The notes below the pieces were generated by a model. It did no database searches. It saw only the letters and a list, made by a program, of their open reading frames with translations, and had not been told where the DNA came from. A stretch of DNA of 64,000 bases from Spirosoma sp. KUDC1026 (GTDB lineage: Bacteria; Bacteroidota; Bacteroidia; Cytophagales; Spirosomataceae): the NCBI RefSeq assembly GCF_013375035.1, contig NZ_CP056032.1, positions 2,956,001 to 3,020,000 on the forward strand, given 5' to 3'. How positions within the stretch are numbered: the stretch's first letter is position 1; the number at the start of each line of letters is the position of its first letter. The position numbers were made by a program, and so were the translations under genes. Positions 33,901 to 42,600 of the stretch are shown one piece after another.

Positions 33901-34760
33901 ACGACCTGCGGGGTAACTTTCAACTGTTCGCCCGCCGTCATGATTTCACGTAGGCTATTGGGGAAATAGTTGGTTGTCACGGCCGCTTCGGCCAGATACT
34001 GCAGGGCAACGAAAGGCAGAAAAAGCCGGCTGATCTGCTGCTCGCCAATGAACGGCAGCAGACTGTTCAGATCCAGGCGCTGGCTGTCGTCGATAAGGAC
34101 CAGCGTGCCGCCCGTGCTCAGGGTCGCAAAGATTTCCTGAAACGATACGTCGAAGGTGAGTGGCGCAAACTGGAGTGTGCGTGTTCCGATACCAGCCTGC
34201 GACTGGGTTTTCTGCCAGGCCAACAGGTTGATCAGGGCACTTTGCCCCAGGCAAACCCCCTTGGGCGTACCTGTCGATCCTGATGTGAACAGGACATAGG
34301 CCGTGCTGTGCTGTTGGGCAGTGATACGTTCCGAAAGAGGAGAGGTCTGATTCCGGGGCAGCCGTTGGAGCGGCAGAGTAGCCAGGGGCTGCTCATCGGC
34401 TTCAGTAATGAGCGCCGTGCGAATCCCGGCGCTGTCGACAATCTGTTTCAGACGTGCGATCGGGTAGGAAGGGTCAAGCGGCAAATAGCCCTTTCCTGCT
34501 TTCAGAATGGCCAGCACGCCGACGATCATGGACAGGTCACGGGTGGTACTGATGCCGATAAACGGACTGGCAGTGTCGCGATGAAGAATCGTCTGCGCTA
34601 ATGCGTCGGCCTTGATAACCAGTTGCTGATACGTCAGTGACTGGTCATTATGCACAACCGCCACCTGGTCAGGATGACGCTGAGCAACTTCGTCAACGAG
34701 ATGATGAAGTAATGGAGCTGCGAGCTCCGCCCCTGAGTCACGGTTGGTAACGGTTTGCAT
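27993..34760 (-). CDS. Hybrid NRPS/type I PKS, A-PCP-KS-AT-ACP-aminotransferase
   Basis: 2255 residues. Order: loading adenylation domain (about 10-510, TSGSTGTPKG near 160) with no condensation domain before it; PCP with ELGGNS near 560; ketosynthase (about 615-1045) with SACSTS near 785, EAHGTATPLGDP and the KSNMGH motif; acyltransferase (about 1155-1450) with GHSVGE near 1252 and HAFHS, the malonyl-CoA signature; ACP with EIGLDS near 1580; an Ala/Pro-rich linker; and a class III PLP aminotransferase (about 1790-2210) with the Schiff-base lysine in TYGKVVGAG. No KR, DH or ER is present. The beta-keto thioester should therefore be transaminated directly to a beta-amino acyl chain, as in the mycosubtilin and iturin enzymes. 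The C-terminal tail (PGARLGRDQNGNPAWF) resembles the linker that precedes a condensation domain. Confidence 0.93.
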   Translation of the reverse strand: MQTVTNRDSGAELAAPLLHHLVDEVAQRHPDQVAVVHNDQSLTYQQLVIKADALAQTILHRDTASPFIGISTTRDLSMIVGVLAILKAGKGYLPLDPSYPIARLKQIVDSAGIRTALITEADEQPLATLPLQRLPRNQTSPLSERITAQQHSTAYVLFTSGSTGTPKGVCLGQSALINLLAWQKTQSQAGIGTRTLQFAPLTFDVSFQEIFATLSTGGTLVLIDDSQRLDLNSLLPFIGEQQISRLFLPFVALQYLAEAAVTTNYFPNSLREIMTAGEQLKVTPQVVTFFTGMPGCVLFNQYGPTECHVVTQLRLDGDPATWPALPSIGSPIDNVRVHVLTDQLKPVSEGDAGELCFSGACLAEGYLNQPDLTAEKFTYVSLPGEPHPVRIYRTGDLGRLLPDGSIDFQGRRDDQVKIRGHRIELGEIEVVLNQTPGIKQAVVMARSGPAGQQLIAYLISADGQSDILAVRNAIDQRLPDYMLPSAYVWLNDFPKTSSGKVDKKRLPAPERKRPESAGPYRKPRTELEKTIERIWVSLLELDTVGLDDNFFELGGNSLLAQKTVAGLKQEKLTLPITKLYQFPTIAGVANYLQPTRETAKKVQTSPLKSQSDTSSDIAIIGMSGRFPGASSIDELWRVLSQGIETVRFFTNSELDSTIPKDLRTDSRYVKARGVLDGADQFDPAFFGIPPAIAQLMDPQQRVFLEISWETLEQTGYLPTHYDGRVGVFAGSGNNSYFLNNVQSNKELVNQVGAFQVMTLNEKDYVASRTAYQLNVKGPAVSVYSACSTSLLAVTQAVQSLRNGQCDVALAGGASITAPINSGHLYQEGAMLSKDGHCRSFDAQAQGTTFSDGAGVVLLKDAAAARRDGDTIYAVIKGVGVNNDGGGKGSFTAPSAEGQAGSIAMAIADAAIDPATISYVEAHGTATPLGDPIEIDGLTMAFGEQEQKQFCAIGSIKSNMGHLTAAAGVAGLIKTVLALSHRQIPPSLGFSTPNPAIDFANSPFFVNTKLADWPSDNPVNPRRANPHRPYPRRAGVSSFGVGGTNVHVILEEFIPAVEANQPASEPAAADRAVQLITWSAKTAKSRDAYAGKLVNFLKRTDDVNLADVAFTLQTTRAPFRHRRFAVAATTDELLKQLAAAPAAASTSPAELTTPDETVFLFPGQGAQYLNMGRALYENEAVFRDAVDRCAILLAGHLDLDIRQVLYSEKTNSESEQRLKNTRYTQPALFVTEYALATLWMSWGIEPSIFCGHSVGEFVGAHLAGVFSLADALKLIAIRGKLVSELPRGSMLSVRQPAELVQPMMPDTLSMAAANSRNLCVVAGPDEHIADFARLLDERLVPNRLLLTSHAFHSTMMEPVVGTFTEAVTDIVLNRPQKPIVSTLTGTWMTDADAVDPAYWGRHLRETVRFADALDTLFALDNPLLIDLGPGRGLATLARQQVGKKAVPIFTGLVDQLDWSACNQALLTTLGQLYVHGLNPDWQAFYGGQQRQRVLLPTYAFDYKRCWIDPVRIEPVPREPAATTVALPIAPSSELTTNLAVSTQPTQVTMRKTILIGQINDLIETASGLDMVDVTPDMSFLEIGLDSLLLTQVALTLKKEFDVPITFRQLTNDFTSPALLAEYLDQQLPAEVAPPAVDSMAAPVAPTPAAAPMPAPVYAAPPISMPATPVTADGDSALNLIAQQMQLLARQIALLQAASPAAAPAYAAPMASAPAAISASVPAPTPAPKQVQLSTPDITAEEAVELKKPFGATARIERQSTTLTSQQQTFLQQVTDRYTKKTGKSKVYAQEHRAQMADPRVVSGFRPLTKEIVYPLVVNRSKGSHLWDIDGNEYIDALNGFGSNMFGYQPDMIKKALLDQIEDGYEIGPQHPLAGEVSDLICELTGNDRAALCNTGSEAVLGAMRIARTVTGRSLIVAFSGSYHGIVDEVIVRGTKKLKSFPAAPGIMPEAVQNMLILEYGTDETLAVIRDRAHELAAVLVEPVQSRRPEFVPIDFLKKIRSITAKSGTALIFDEVITGFRMHPGGAQALFGIKADLATYGKVVGAGISIGVIAGKRDFMDALDGGFWQYGDASVPEVGVTYFAGTFVRHPLALAASKASLEYMKRKGPQLQEELTRKTKRLADALNSVLNRHQLPIYVAQFGSLWKIKFKEDILCGELLFTLMREKGIHIWDNFPCFLTEAHTDDEVNTIVRCFEQSVQELMDGGIFTGTEPAVEHTFIATPPAPGARLGRDQNGNPAWFIPNPDQAGKYLKVELN

Positions 34761-34885
34761 ACTATTCCTCGTTTACAGATCAGTTAGACTAAGTAAGAAT
34801 CGGGCGCCCTGGGAAGGCTAGCCGACATGCTTTTACCGGTCATCTTGATCCCCGGACGATCAGCAGATGCTGATTCGGCCAGTGT

Positions 34886-37060
34886 TTATTGCTGGAGCGA
34901 ACGCTCTGGACGGACGGGTTCTGGTCCTTTTACTGGTTGACCTGACATGTCGACCAGATTGACACTTACCCGGTTCAGAATAGCCAGAATCGGCTGTTTC
35001 GTTATCCGGATGTACAGACTGAGTAATTGCTTTTCGGCGCGTGCCCAGGTGCTGTTTGCATCAACGACCAGTAACGACAAGGCGCTTCCTTTCAACAGGA
35101 ACGTAGGTACCTGGTTGTTAATGAGTGGGGGCAACTCAAGAATGATCCGATCATATTGCGACGAGTCGAAGCCCATTTCATGGTCGATGAGATAGTCAAC
35201 GCTCGTTACGTTCATAAAATCAGGCCGGATTGTGTACGGAAAGAACGTAATGCCAATCCGGTCTTCACGCCGTTCCCGGCCGGTCGTCTTTGGATAGCAG
35301 TAGGCTACCTGCTGATCGGCACCAGTATAGAGATGAATCAGACCGCTGGCCACCCAGGTTTTGCCCTGTTTGGGCCGGATGCTGAACAGGGTGATAACCG
35401 GTGGGTAAGGTTTGGTCGTCACCTGCGCAATCTCTACGTTGATGGCATTGAACAACTGCTCGAACATGCTCTGGGCCGCCCGGGTAATTTTGGAGTACAC
35501 CAGCGGTTTCCGAACCGTGGGGAACATGGCCGTAACGGGCAGGCCAATCATCTGTTCGGCCTGTTCCGGCGAGTAAATCCGTTTGTCGAGCCAGAACCGC
35601 AAGGCTGTTAGCAGCAGGGCCAGGAACAGACCAACACCAAACCCGATAATAATCAGCTGGCTGCGCTTAGAGGCCTGGGGGGCGGTAGGAAAGTCTGGTG
35701 CATCCACGATTTCCATTGACCCTGTCACTGAAATATCCTGCTGACGAGTACGCGACTGATCTACGTTGTCGAGCAGCGTCATGTATTCTTTTTCCGCTAC
35801 GCTCAATGCCCGGTTGAGCTGGCGTAACTGCGAACCCAGCGGACTGTACTCGTCGGTTTTGGCCTGGTATTCATCCATCCGCTGTTTATAAATTTCCAGG
35901 CGGGCGGCTGATTCGTTATACTCCAGCGACTTAGCCAGTCGCTCGTTGGCCAGGGCCTGGGCTGGTACGGCATCCGAACCGCTGGAAGCGGCATCGTATT
36001 TCTGCGCACTGGTTTTCAACTCTTCTGAGGCCTGGTTAAGATTGGCCTGTAAACGACTAATAACGAGCTTTGGCTGTCCATAAGCCCGGGCATTGGCCAG
36101 TTTGCTTTCCGCTTCGGTAAGTCTACGTTGCTTTTCGTTCAGGTCGGCGTTGACCGAGCCCATATTACCCTGCTGACTGAGTTTCCGGTCCAGGGCATCC
36201 AGCGACGCTTTTGCCGCGTTTTTGCGCATCAGCTCCTGGTTGTATTCCGTAATATTGGTTTCGCGTGAAGCGGCCATATTCCGGGCTTCTTCGTCGTAAT
36301 CGAGGACCTTATGTTTTACGTAAAACGCCCGCAGGTTACCCTCCGCCTGATCGAGATTCTGTTTGGCCTCCTTTAACTTATCTTCGTAGTAGCTGACAAC
36401 CGACTTGCTTTCGGACGTTTTGAACGACGACGACCGTTTGTTAAGGGCCTCGATGGCGTAGGAAAGCGTTTGCTTGGCTACACCAGGATCGCCTGCTTCA
36501 TACTCCATCTGCAGGACGTCGTTCGTGGCTTTACGGGGCGTCGCTTTCAGATTTTCGTTAATCCGCTGCAGGGAGTAATACGAATTCGACTTAAACAGCA
36601 ACGTTTTGATCGGATTGTCGAACTGCGATTTTGCCAGACTGTCGAGCGTCTTACGCAGGCGGACGGGATTACTTTCGTCCATCAGCAGGGGCTGCCATTC
36701 GGACGGGATGTCGTTACGCAGGGCTTCAAAACCGGCCGACGACAAAACCAGGCTGTCGGGCTGTTGCAGCATCAGGTGATCGGTCAGCAGACTCAGACTA
36801 ACCTGGGTCAGGGTTTCTTTCGAACTGAGTGTTGTGAGCAGGTTATCCAGCGCGACCGAAGACCGATCCATGAAACTGTTCTGCTGATCGGACAGAAGCG
36901 AATACCGGGAAACGAGCCCCGTGTAGATCGTAGCTTGAGATTTATAGACCTTTACTTCGTTCCGGGTAAAATACCAGGCTGTACCAGCGGTGACGCAGGG
37001 AATAAGGATAAACCATACTATATGCTGCTTCAGCAGCCGAAGAAAGACCTCAGTATTCAT
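34886..37060 (-). CDS. Wzz/GumC-like polysaccharide co-polymerase with degenerate tyrosine-kinase domain
   Basis: 724 residues. An N-terminal helix (about 14-32) and a second one (about 465-488) enclose a long coiled-coil-rich periplasmic region (about 190-410), the PCP-2 architecture of exopolysaccharide chain-length proteins. The C-terminal cytoplasmic part keeps a GKT in a P-loop-like stretch (RPKQGKTWVA near 560). The second Walker motif reads IILELPP rather than the usual IDTPP, and the C-terminus has no tyrosine cluster, so kinase activity is doubtful. It follows the TolC-like gene by 7 bp and precedes the hybrid NRPS/PKS by 125 bp on the same strand. Confidence 0.85.
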   Translation of the reverse strand: MNTEVFLRLLKQHIVWFILIPCVTAGTAWYFTRNEVKVYKSQATIYTGLVSRYSLLSDQQNSFMDRSSVALDNLLTTLSSKETLTQVSLSLLTDHLMLQQPDSLVLSSAGFEALRNDIPSEWQPLLMDESNPVRLRKTLDSLAKSQFDNPIKTLLFKSNSYYSLQRINENLKATPRKATNDVLQMEYEAGDPGVAKQTLSYAIEALNKRSSSFKTSESKSVVSYYEDKLKEAKQNLDQAEGNLRAFYVKHKVLDYDEEARNMAASRETNITEYNQELMRKNAAKASLDALDRKLSQQGNMGSVNADLNEKQRRLTEAESKLANARAYGQPKLVISRLQANLNQASEELKTSAQKYDAASSGSDAVPAQALANERLAKSLEYNESAARLEIYKQRMDEYQAKTDEYSPLGSQLRQLNRALSVAEKEYMTLLDNVDQSRTRQQDISVTGSMEIVDAPDFPTAPQASKRSQLIIIGFGVGLFLALLLTALRFWLDKRIYSPEQAEQMIGLPVTAMFPTVRKPLVYSKITRAAQSMFEQLFNAINVEIAQVTTKPYPPVITLFSIRPKQGKTWVASGLIHLYTGADQQVAYCYPKTTGRERREDRIGITFFPYTIRPDFMNVTSVDYLIDHEMGFDSSQYDRIILELPPLINNQVPTFLLKGSALSLLVVDANSTWARAEKQLLSLYIRITKQPILAILNRVSVNLVDMSGQPVKGPEPVRPERSLQQ

Positions 37061-37067
37061 AAGGTTC

Positions 37068-37862
37068 TTAGTAACGTTTTAACCGCTGGATGGGAACGCC
37101 AACCAAGGCTTCAAATTGATGTACGCTTTTTAAAAAATCACCTTTAACCTGTTCCGATATCGATTTCGTCTGCACATATCGGGTTGTTGCATTTGCAATA
37201 ATTTCAGCCGTTGCCGTTCCTTTCTGCTGTTCAGCTTCGGCTACCCGCAGCGCGGTGAGCGACGACTGCTCATCAAGAAGCCGAATTTTAAGCATCTGCT
37301 GCGCCGTAATCATGTCCTGATAAATCGTGATCATTTCCCGGCGGATCTGCAACTCGATAATATCTTTCTGGACAGCGGCCGCTTTCAGGTTGGACTGTGC
37401 CTGACGCACCTGATACTTACGACCAAAAATATCGTAAAGCGTAACCCGAACATCAACACCAACCCGGTAGCCGTTGGCAATCTGCCCCAGAAAATCGCCC
37501 TGCGGTAACGTCGCTGAGGACGAAATCAGTGACTGATTTCCCCCTGAATAGTTCGCGTAGCCTGATACGTTCTGGAGAACCTGAAATTTCGACAGTGTTT
37601 TAACGGCATCCAGCGAATTGACTAATTCATTCTGATACTTCATGAGTGGCGACGAGGCAACAGCAATCTTCACCAACTCATCAAACGGCATCAACTGTAC
37701 CGCAATGTCTTTGTCAATATCAAGAAACAACGAATCGTTTCCAGATCCCGACGATTGGCCAAAGGAAACCAACCCCCTGGCACTACGGGTCTGACCGAAG
37801 CCTACCGCTGTGGAAAGAAAGATAACCAGAACCAGCAGGTTAATTCGTAAAACACTGAACAT
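37068..37862 (-). CDS. Half-length TolC-family outer-membrane protein
   Basis: 264 residues from the ATG at 37862; a start nine codons earlier (37889) would displace the signal peptide, which runs MFSVLRINLLVLV to GFGQT. The remainder has one TolC-like unit: a hinge region, a beta-strand pair (GYRVGVDVRVTLYD) and long amphipathic helices (LKAAAVQKDIIELQIRREM). Usual TolC proteins have two such repeats and about 430-480 residues. Both ends look intact, so this is probably a genuine short form that assembles from more subunits, not a truncation. With the Wzz-like gene 7 bp downstream it suggests an export complex. Confidence 0.75.
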   Translation of the reverse strand: MFSVLRINLLVLVIFLSTAVGFGQTRSARGLVSFGQSSGSGNDSLFLDIDKDIAVQLMPFDELVKIAVASSPLMKYQNELVNSLDAVKTLSKFQVLQNVSGYANYSGGNQSLISSSATLPQGDFLGQIANGYRVGVDVRVTLYDIFGRKYQVRQAQSNLKAAAVQKDIIELQIRREMITIYQDMITAQQMLKIRLLDEQSSLTALRVAEAEQQKGTATAEIIANATTRYVQTKSISEQVKGDFLKSVHQFEALVGVPIQRLKRY

Positions 37863-38114
37863 AGTACACGCGTAAACAAAAAAATGCATCCTTACAACCG
37901 TCTGTAGAGGGCATGATAGCCAGTCAGACAGACATCAGATAGAATCAGGTGAAAAGTGCTGGTATTCCTGAACGGTTCGTTGTAACTTTATTAGTTTCGG
38001 AATACTATTTTACTTATCTGTTACCCTTCTTGTCTTCGAATGGCTGCTAGCTTTTGACTACTAATTCCTCTCTTTGTCACAAAGTAAACTTAATCGACTA
38101 AAAAAAATGGGTTT

Positions 38115-39305
38115 TTAGGGCACCCGCCGATCGGGTGAACTGGTATGTGGTGTTGGTAAAAAACTTTTGAATGCCTTCCGGATATTAAAAATAGCCTTCG
38201 CAAAGCTGAGCATGAGTACCGGGATCAAGAGCAATTCTCGTACCGTAAGACGATCCCGTAGATAAGATGGAACAGCCGTAATAAGACTAGCCATCAGGAT
38301 AATGAGCAGCACGAGGGGGAACCCCCACAGGACGGGGTCGCCAGTAAACAGGCCCAGAAACGAGCAAATGCCCAATAGGCCAAGCAATAGAACCCGGGGA
38401 AGAACCAGCGCCTGGGCAAACTTGAATCCGCTCGCCAGCCGGCCATTGGCGAATTCCGCTACGCCCCGGCGGAAATAAAACCGCAGAAATTGCCACTGGG
38501 CGGCAATCCAGCGGGTACGCTGGTTTTCAAAAACGGCTTTCTGCGCCACTTTTTCGTCATAAATTAACGCCTGCTCCAGGTAGCCGATTTTGTGGCCAGC
38601 CAGAATCAGATTCATCTCCAGTTCCTTGTCGTACCCACCCATAGTTTGCAGATGAGCCATGGCCTGCTTCATCAGGGGCGGTTCGATGCCCATGCCAGAG
38701 CCAATAATTGACGCCGAAAGACCCAGCGCCCGGCTGCCTTTCCGGAAGATGCTGTTGTTGATCTCCTCGCTGATTGCGTCCAACACAGCTACACTGGTAT
38801 TGGTATTCTTGGCCACCCGATGGCCCTGCACCGCCCGCCAGCCCTGTGAAAAGGCCGTGTTTATACGATCCAGGAAGTCAGGCGCCATGTGGTTATCTGC
38901 GTCGGAAACGACGATAATATCATACTCATTATCAGCAATCCGTGACAGGGCTTCGTTGATGGCTTTGGCAACGGTAGATACCGCAAACGACACCTCGAAT
39001 ACCCGAATAGGGAGCGTAGCCAGCTGGGCCAGCACGTCGGGATGAATGGAGTCGGCAATGACGATCAGGTCGTAGCGGTCGCTGGGGTAGTTCTGCCGTA
39101 AGTTCGTCTGGATCGAGTCGACGATGACCGCATTTTCTTTGTAAGCTGGTATTAGCACGCCTATTCTCCGGAATGTTGTCACCGGAGCCGGATAGACATC
39201 ATCCGTACCACCGGACTGGCTGGCAGCCGAAAAAATGGCGACGTATAAAACGGTAAGCCCAATGTAACTGAGAACGATTAGATAGAGAACGTATAGTATA
39301 TACAT
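38115..39305 (-). CDS. Membrane-bound family 2 glycosyltransferase
   Basis: 396 residues. One N-terminal helix (about 3-27), a GT2 catalytic domain (RIGVLIPAYKENAVIV near 48; VVSDADNH near 136; ELEMNL near 228; QRTRW near 268, the QxxRW motif of processive enzymes) and three or so C-terminal helices (about 295-370). This is the layout of hyaluronan/cellulose/N-acetylglucosaminyl synthases that polymerise and extrude a chain. It is followed, after a 252-bp gap, by the TolC-like and Wzz-like genes on the same strand. A polymer is likely but its sugar is unknown. Confidence 0.87.
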   Translation of the reverse strand: MYILYVLYLIVLSYIGLTVLYVAIFSAASQSGGTDDVYPAPVTTFRRIGVLIPAYKENAVIVDSIQTNLRQNYPSDRYDLIVIADSIHPDVLAQLATLPIRVFEVSFAVSTVAKAINEALSRIADNEYDIIVVSDADNHMAPDFLDRINTAFSQGWRAVQGHRVAKNTNTSVAVLDAISEEINNSIFRKGSRALGLSASIIGSGMGIEPPLMKQAMAHLQTMGGYDKELEMNLILAGHKIGYLEQALIYDEKVAQKAVFENQRTRWIAAQWQFLRFYFRRGVAEFANGRLASGFKFAQALVLPRVLLLGLLGICSFLGLFTGDPVLWGFPLVLLIILMASLITAVPSYLRDRLTVRELLLIPVLMLSFAKAIFNIRKAFKSFLPTPHTSSPDRRVP

Positions 39306-39679
39306 AATGATGATAGAAAACGAGAATCGGTGAACTGGTTACCCGATCGCGTTACATAGTACGTTAGACGCAAAAAATTGCTTTAGGTCTTCTGGCCTGT
39401 ATAATATTGATTGAAAAATTTGATGATACAAAAAAAGGCTGCCGATGTCTTGACAAGGATCGATTAACTACTACTGACCAGCGTCTTTTCAAAACGTAAG
39501 ATCCATCAGAGAGTGATAAGGTTTAATAATATTTTAAAATTGTTTAAAATATTCTGTATTAATTTTGCGAAATGGCTATTTTGCCGGCAGTATGCCTACG
39601 TTATGGTTTCGAAAATCGAAGCCTTTCTGTTACTGTATCGTATTCTTATCGTATCAACCCCACTTGTGACAACTGGTCT
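39306..39679. other. Divergent intergenic interval
   Basis: A 374-base AT-rich gap between the minus-strand GT2 gene and the plus-strand SusC gene. It holds the candidate SusC promoter at 39540-39567 and a leader of about 110 bases before the chosen SusC start. An in-frame upstream ATG at 39572 exists but gives no signal peptide. No matching promoter was found for the GT2 gene. Confidence 0.5.
39540..39567 (+). promoter_or_regulatory. Candidate promoter of the SusC-SusD-FG-GAP operon
   Basis: TTG at 39540-39542, a 17-base spacer and TAATTTTG at 39560-39567, matching the Bacteroidetes -33/-7 elements with a spacer two bases shorter than usual. It lies in an AT-rich stretch 113 bases before the SusC start. 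Confidence 0.45.
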
Positions 39680-42600
39680 ATGAAAAAAACACTACTATTA
39701 ATTCATTTTTTGCTGCTTCTGACGCCCTGGGTACTAGGGCAGGAACGTGTCTTGAGCGGTAAAGTTAATGACGAAAATGCCCAACCGCTGAGTGGGGCCA
39801 ACGTCGTGATTAAGTCAACGACACGAGGTACCAGCACCGATGCCAACGGTGATTTCCAGATTCGGGCTAACGCGGGTGATGTCCTGGTAGTCGGTCATGT
39901 CGGCTACGTCAATCAGGAGATTAAAATTGGCAACCAGACGACCTTTACCATCAGCCTGGTTCCGGATGACCGACAGCTTAGCGAAGTTGTTGTGACGGCG
40001 CTGGGGATCAAGAAAGAGGCCAAGGCGCTGAGCTACGCGACGCAGACCATCAAAACGTCGCAGATCAATGAGGTGCGTGATGGTAACGTCCTGAATACCC
40101 TGCAGGGTAAAATTGCCGGTGCCTACATTACCCAGGGCTCGGGTGGTCCGGGAACGGGCTCGCGGATTGTGCTGCGGGGTAACCGCTCGATTCAGGGTAC
40201 GAACAACGCCCTGATTGTTGTCGACGGGGTGCCCATCAACAACAGTACGTTCGGGCAGGCTAACAGTGATTTTGGTAGTGTTGCTAATTCGGATGGAGCC
40301 TCGAACATTAACCCCGACGATATTGAAACCACCACCGTATTACGGGGGGCGTCGGCAGCTGCGCTCTACGGCAGCCAGGCGGCCAATGGCGTAATTCTGA
40401 TCACCACGAAACGGGGAAAAGCGGGCCGTGTAGCAGTCGACGTAAACTCCGGCGTGTCGATCGAGAAGCCGTTTGCGCTGCCCTTCGTCCAGAATCAGTA
40501 CGGACAAGGCGTGGGTGGTAAACTCGATCCGGCTGTTGGGGCCAGCTGGGGGGCAGCCATGACCGGCCAGTCTTACACGAACTATCTGGGTCAGGCAGAT
40601 ACGTATTCGGCTCAGCCTAACAACATCCGTGATTTTTTCCGGACGGCTGTCGGCTGGAACAATTCCATCGGCATTACGGGGGGATCGGAGCGGTCGCAGA
40701 CGTATCTGTCCTACACCAATAACTCGCTGCAGGGAATAGTGCCGGGCAACAACCTGAACCGTCATACCATCAACCTGCGCCTGTCGAACCAGATCAGCTC
40801 GAAACTGTCGACCGACGCGAAAGTGACGTACATCAACCAATCGGTGCTGAACAAACCCCGGACGGGTGAAGAAAACGCGCCGGTCATTGACCTGTACCAG
40901 ATCCCCCGTAATATCAGTCTGGCTACAGCGCAGAACTATGCTGCGCCGAACGCATTCAATATTCCGACACCAACGGCCTGGCCATCGACCCTGTCGTCGA
41001 TCTACCAGAATCCGTACTGGATGATCAATCAGACCGCCATCAATCAGTATCGCGACCGGGTTATCGGATTTGTGTCGGCCAAGTATCAGTTGACCAACTT
41101 CCTGAGCATTCAGGGCCGGGCGAACCTCGACAAGTACTTCGATAAAAACGAAGAAAGCTACTCGCAGGGAACGATCCTGTGGGCCAACCAGGCGGGTGGT
41201 AAGTTCTCCCGGAATAACATTGTCAACACCCAAAGCTGGTATGACCTGTTAATCGACGGGAAGAACAATCTCGGCAAAGACCTGACGCTCGATTACCAGG
41301 CGGGGGCCATTATTCAGGACACCCGGTACCAGGCGACCAATAGCTTGGCCGACGGCCTGAACGTACCCAACCGATTCAACCTGAACTTCGGTACTAACCT
41401 GAGTGTGGGAGATGATTTCTCCCGCGTGCAGACCCAGTCGCTGTTTGGGCAGGCTTCGCTGGCCTGGCGGGACGCTATTTTCTTAAATGCCAGCCTGCGT
41501 AATGACTGGTCGTCGACCTTGCCCGCACCCTATTCGTTTCAGTATCCCTCAATCGGTGCTTCAGTGGTGTTATCGGATCTGCTGAAAATCAACGGCCCAC
41601 TGTCGTATCTGAAAATCAATGGATCGTATGCTCAAGTGGGTAACGGAGCTGATCCCTACCTGCTGCAGACCAACTACTCCTATAGCCAGGGAGCGGGTTC
41701 CGGCTTTATCAGCCGGGACGGTACGCAGGCGATCGGTAACCTGAAACCTGAGATCACCAAAAGTCTGGAACTTGGCGTCGATGCGCGCTTCCTGAACAAC
41801 CGACTGGGGGCGACGGTGACGGCCTACAAAACGAACTCGATCAACCAGTTGCTGCGACTGGGGTTGGCGCCGGCATCCGGCTTCGGCAACCAGTACATCA
41901 ACGCGGGTGATATCCGGAACATGGGCCTTGAGGTGGTGGTCAACGGAACGGCCATCAAAACCACTGACTTCTCCTGGGATCTGACGCTGAATATGGGCCT
42001 GAACCGGAACCGAATCATTAGCCTATCGCCCGATATCAAACTAGCATTCCTGTCCGGTGGGTATGGCCGGTCAGCGTCGCCGATTGTGGCAGAAGGTGGT
42101 TCATACGGGGATATCGTCTCGTATCGCTGGGCAAAGGATGCGGCCACGGGTCAGTACCTGGTTGGCTCTCAGCAGGTAACCGGTCCGACAGGAACGACAT
42201 CAATCGTATCGACCGGCTTGCCGGTTGCCACAAAAGAGCAGGAGTATATTGGCAACTTCAACCCGAAAATGCTGTTGGGCTTCACGAACTCGTTCACGTA
42301 TAAAGGCTTTTCACTCCGCTTCCTGGTTGATGCCCGCATCGGTGGCATTGCCGTATCGGGTACGGAGATGAACCTGGCATTCAGCGGTATCCCCGAAGTG
42401 ACGGCGAAGAATCGGGAAGGTGGCTGGGTGCTGCCAGGTCGTACGGCGGGTATCGCCGGGGCTGATGGGGTAACGCTGGTAGGCGCTGGACAGGCCAACA
42501 CGACGGCCATTACGGCGGAGCAATTCTGGCAGACCGTATCGGGCAAACGCTACGGCTGGGGCGAATTCTTTGCCTATGACGCGACCAACGTCCGGCTCCG

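Noticed and set aside
39572-39679. 36 extra codons in front of the SusC start
   Set aside because: They carry no signal peptide; the Lys-Lys-led signal at 39680 is the convincing start, and the candidate promoter lies close to the upstream ATG.
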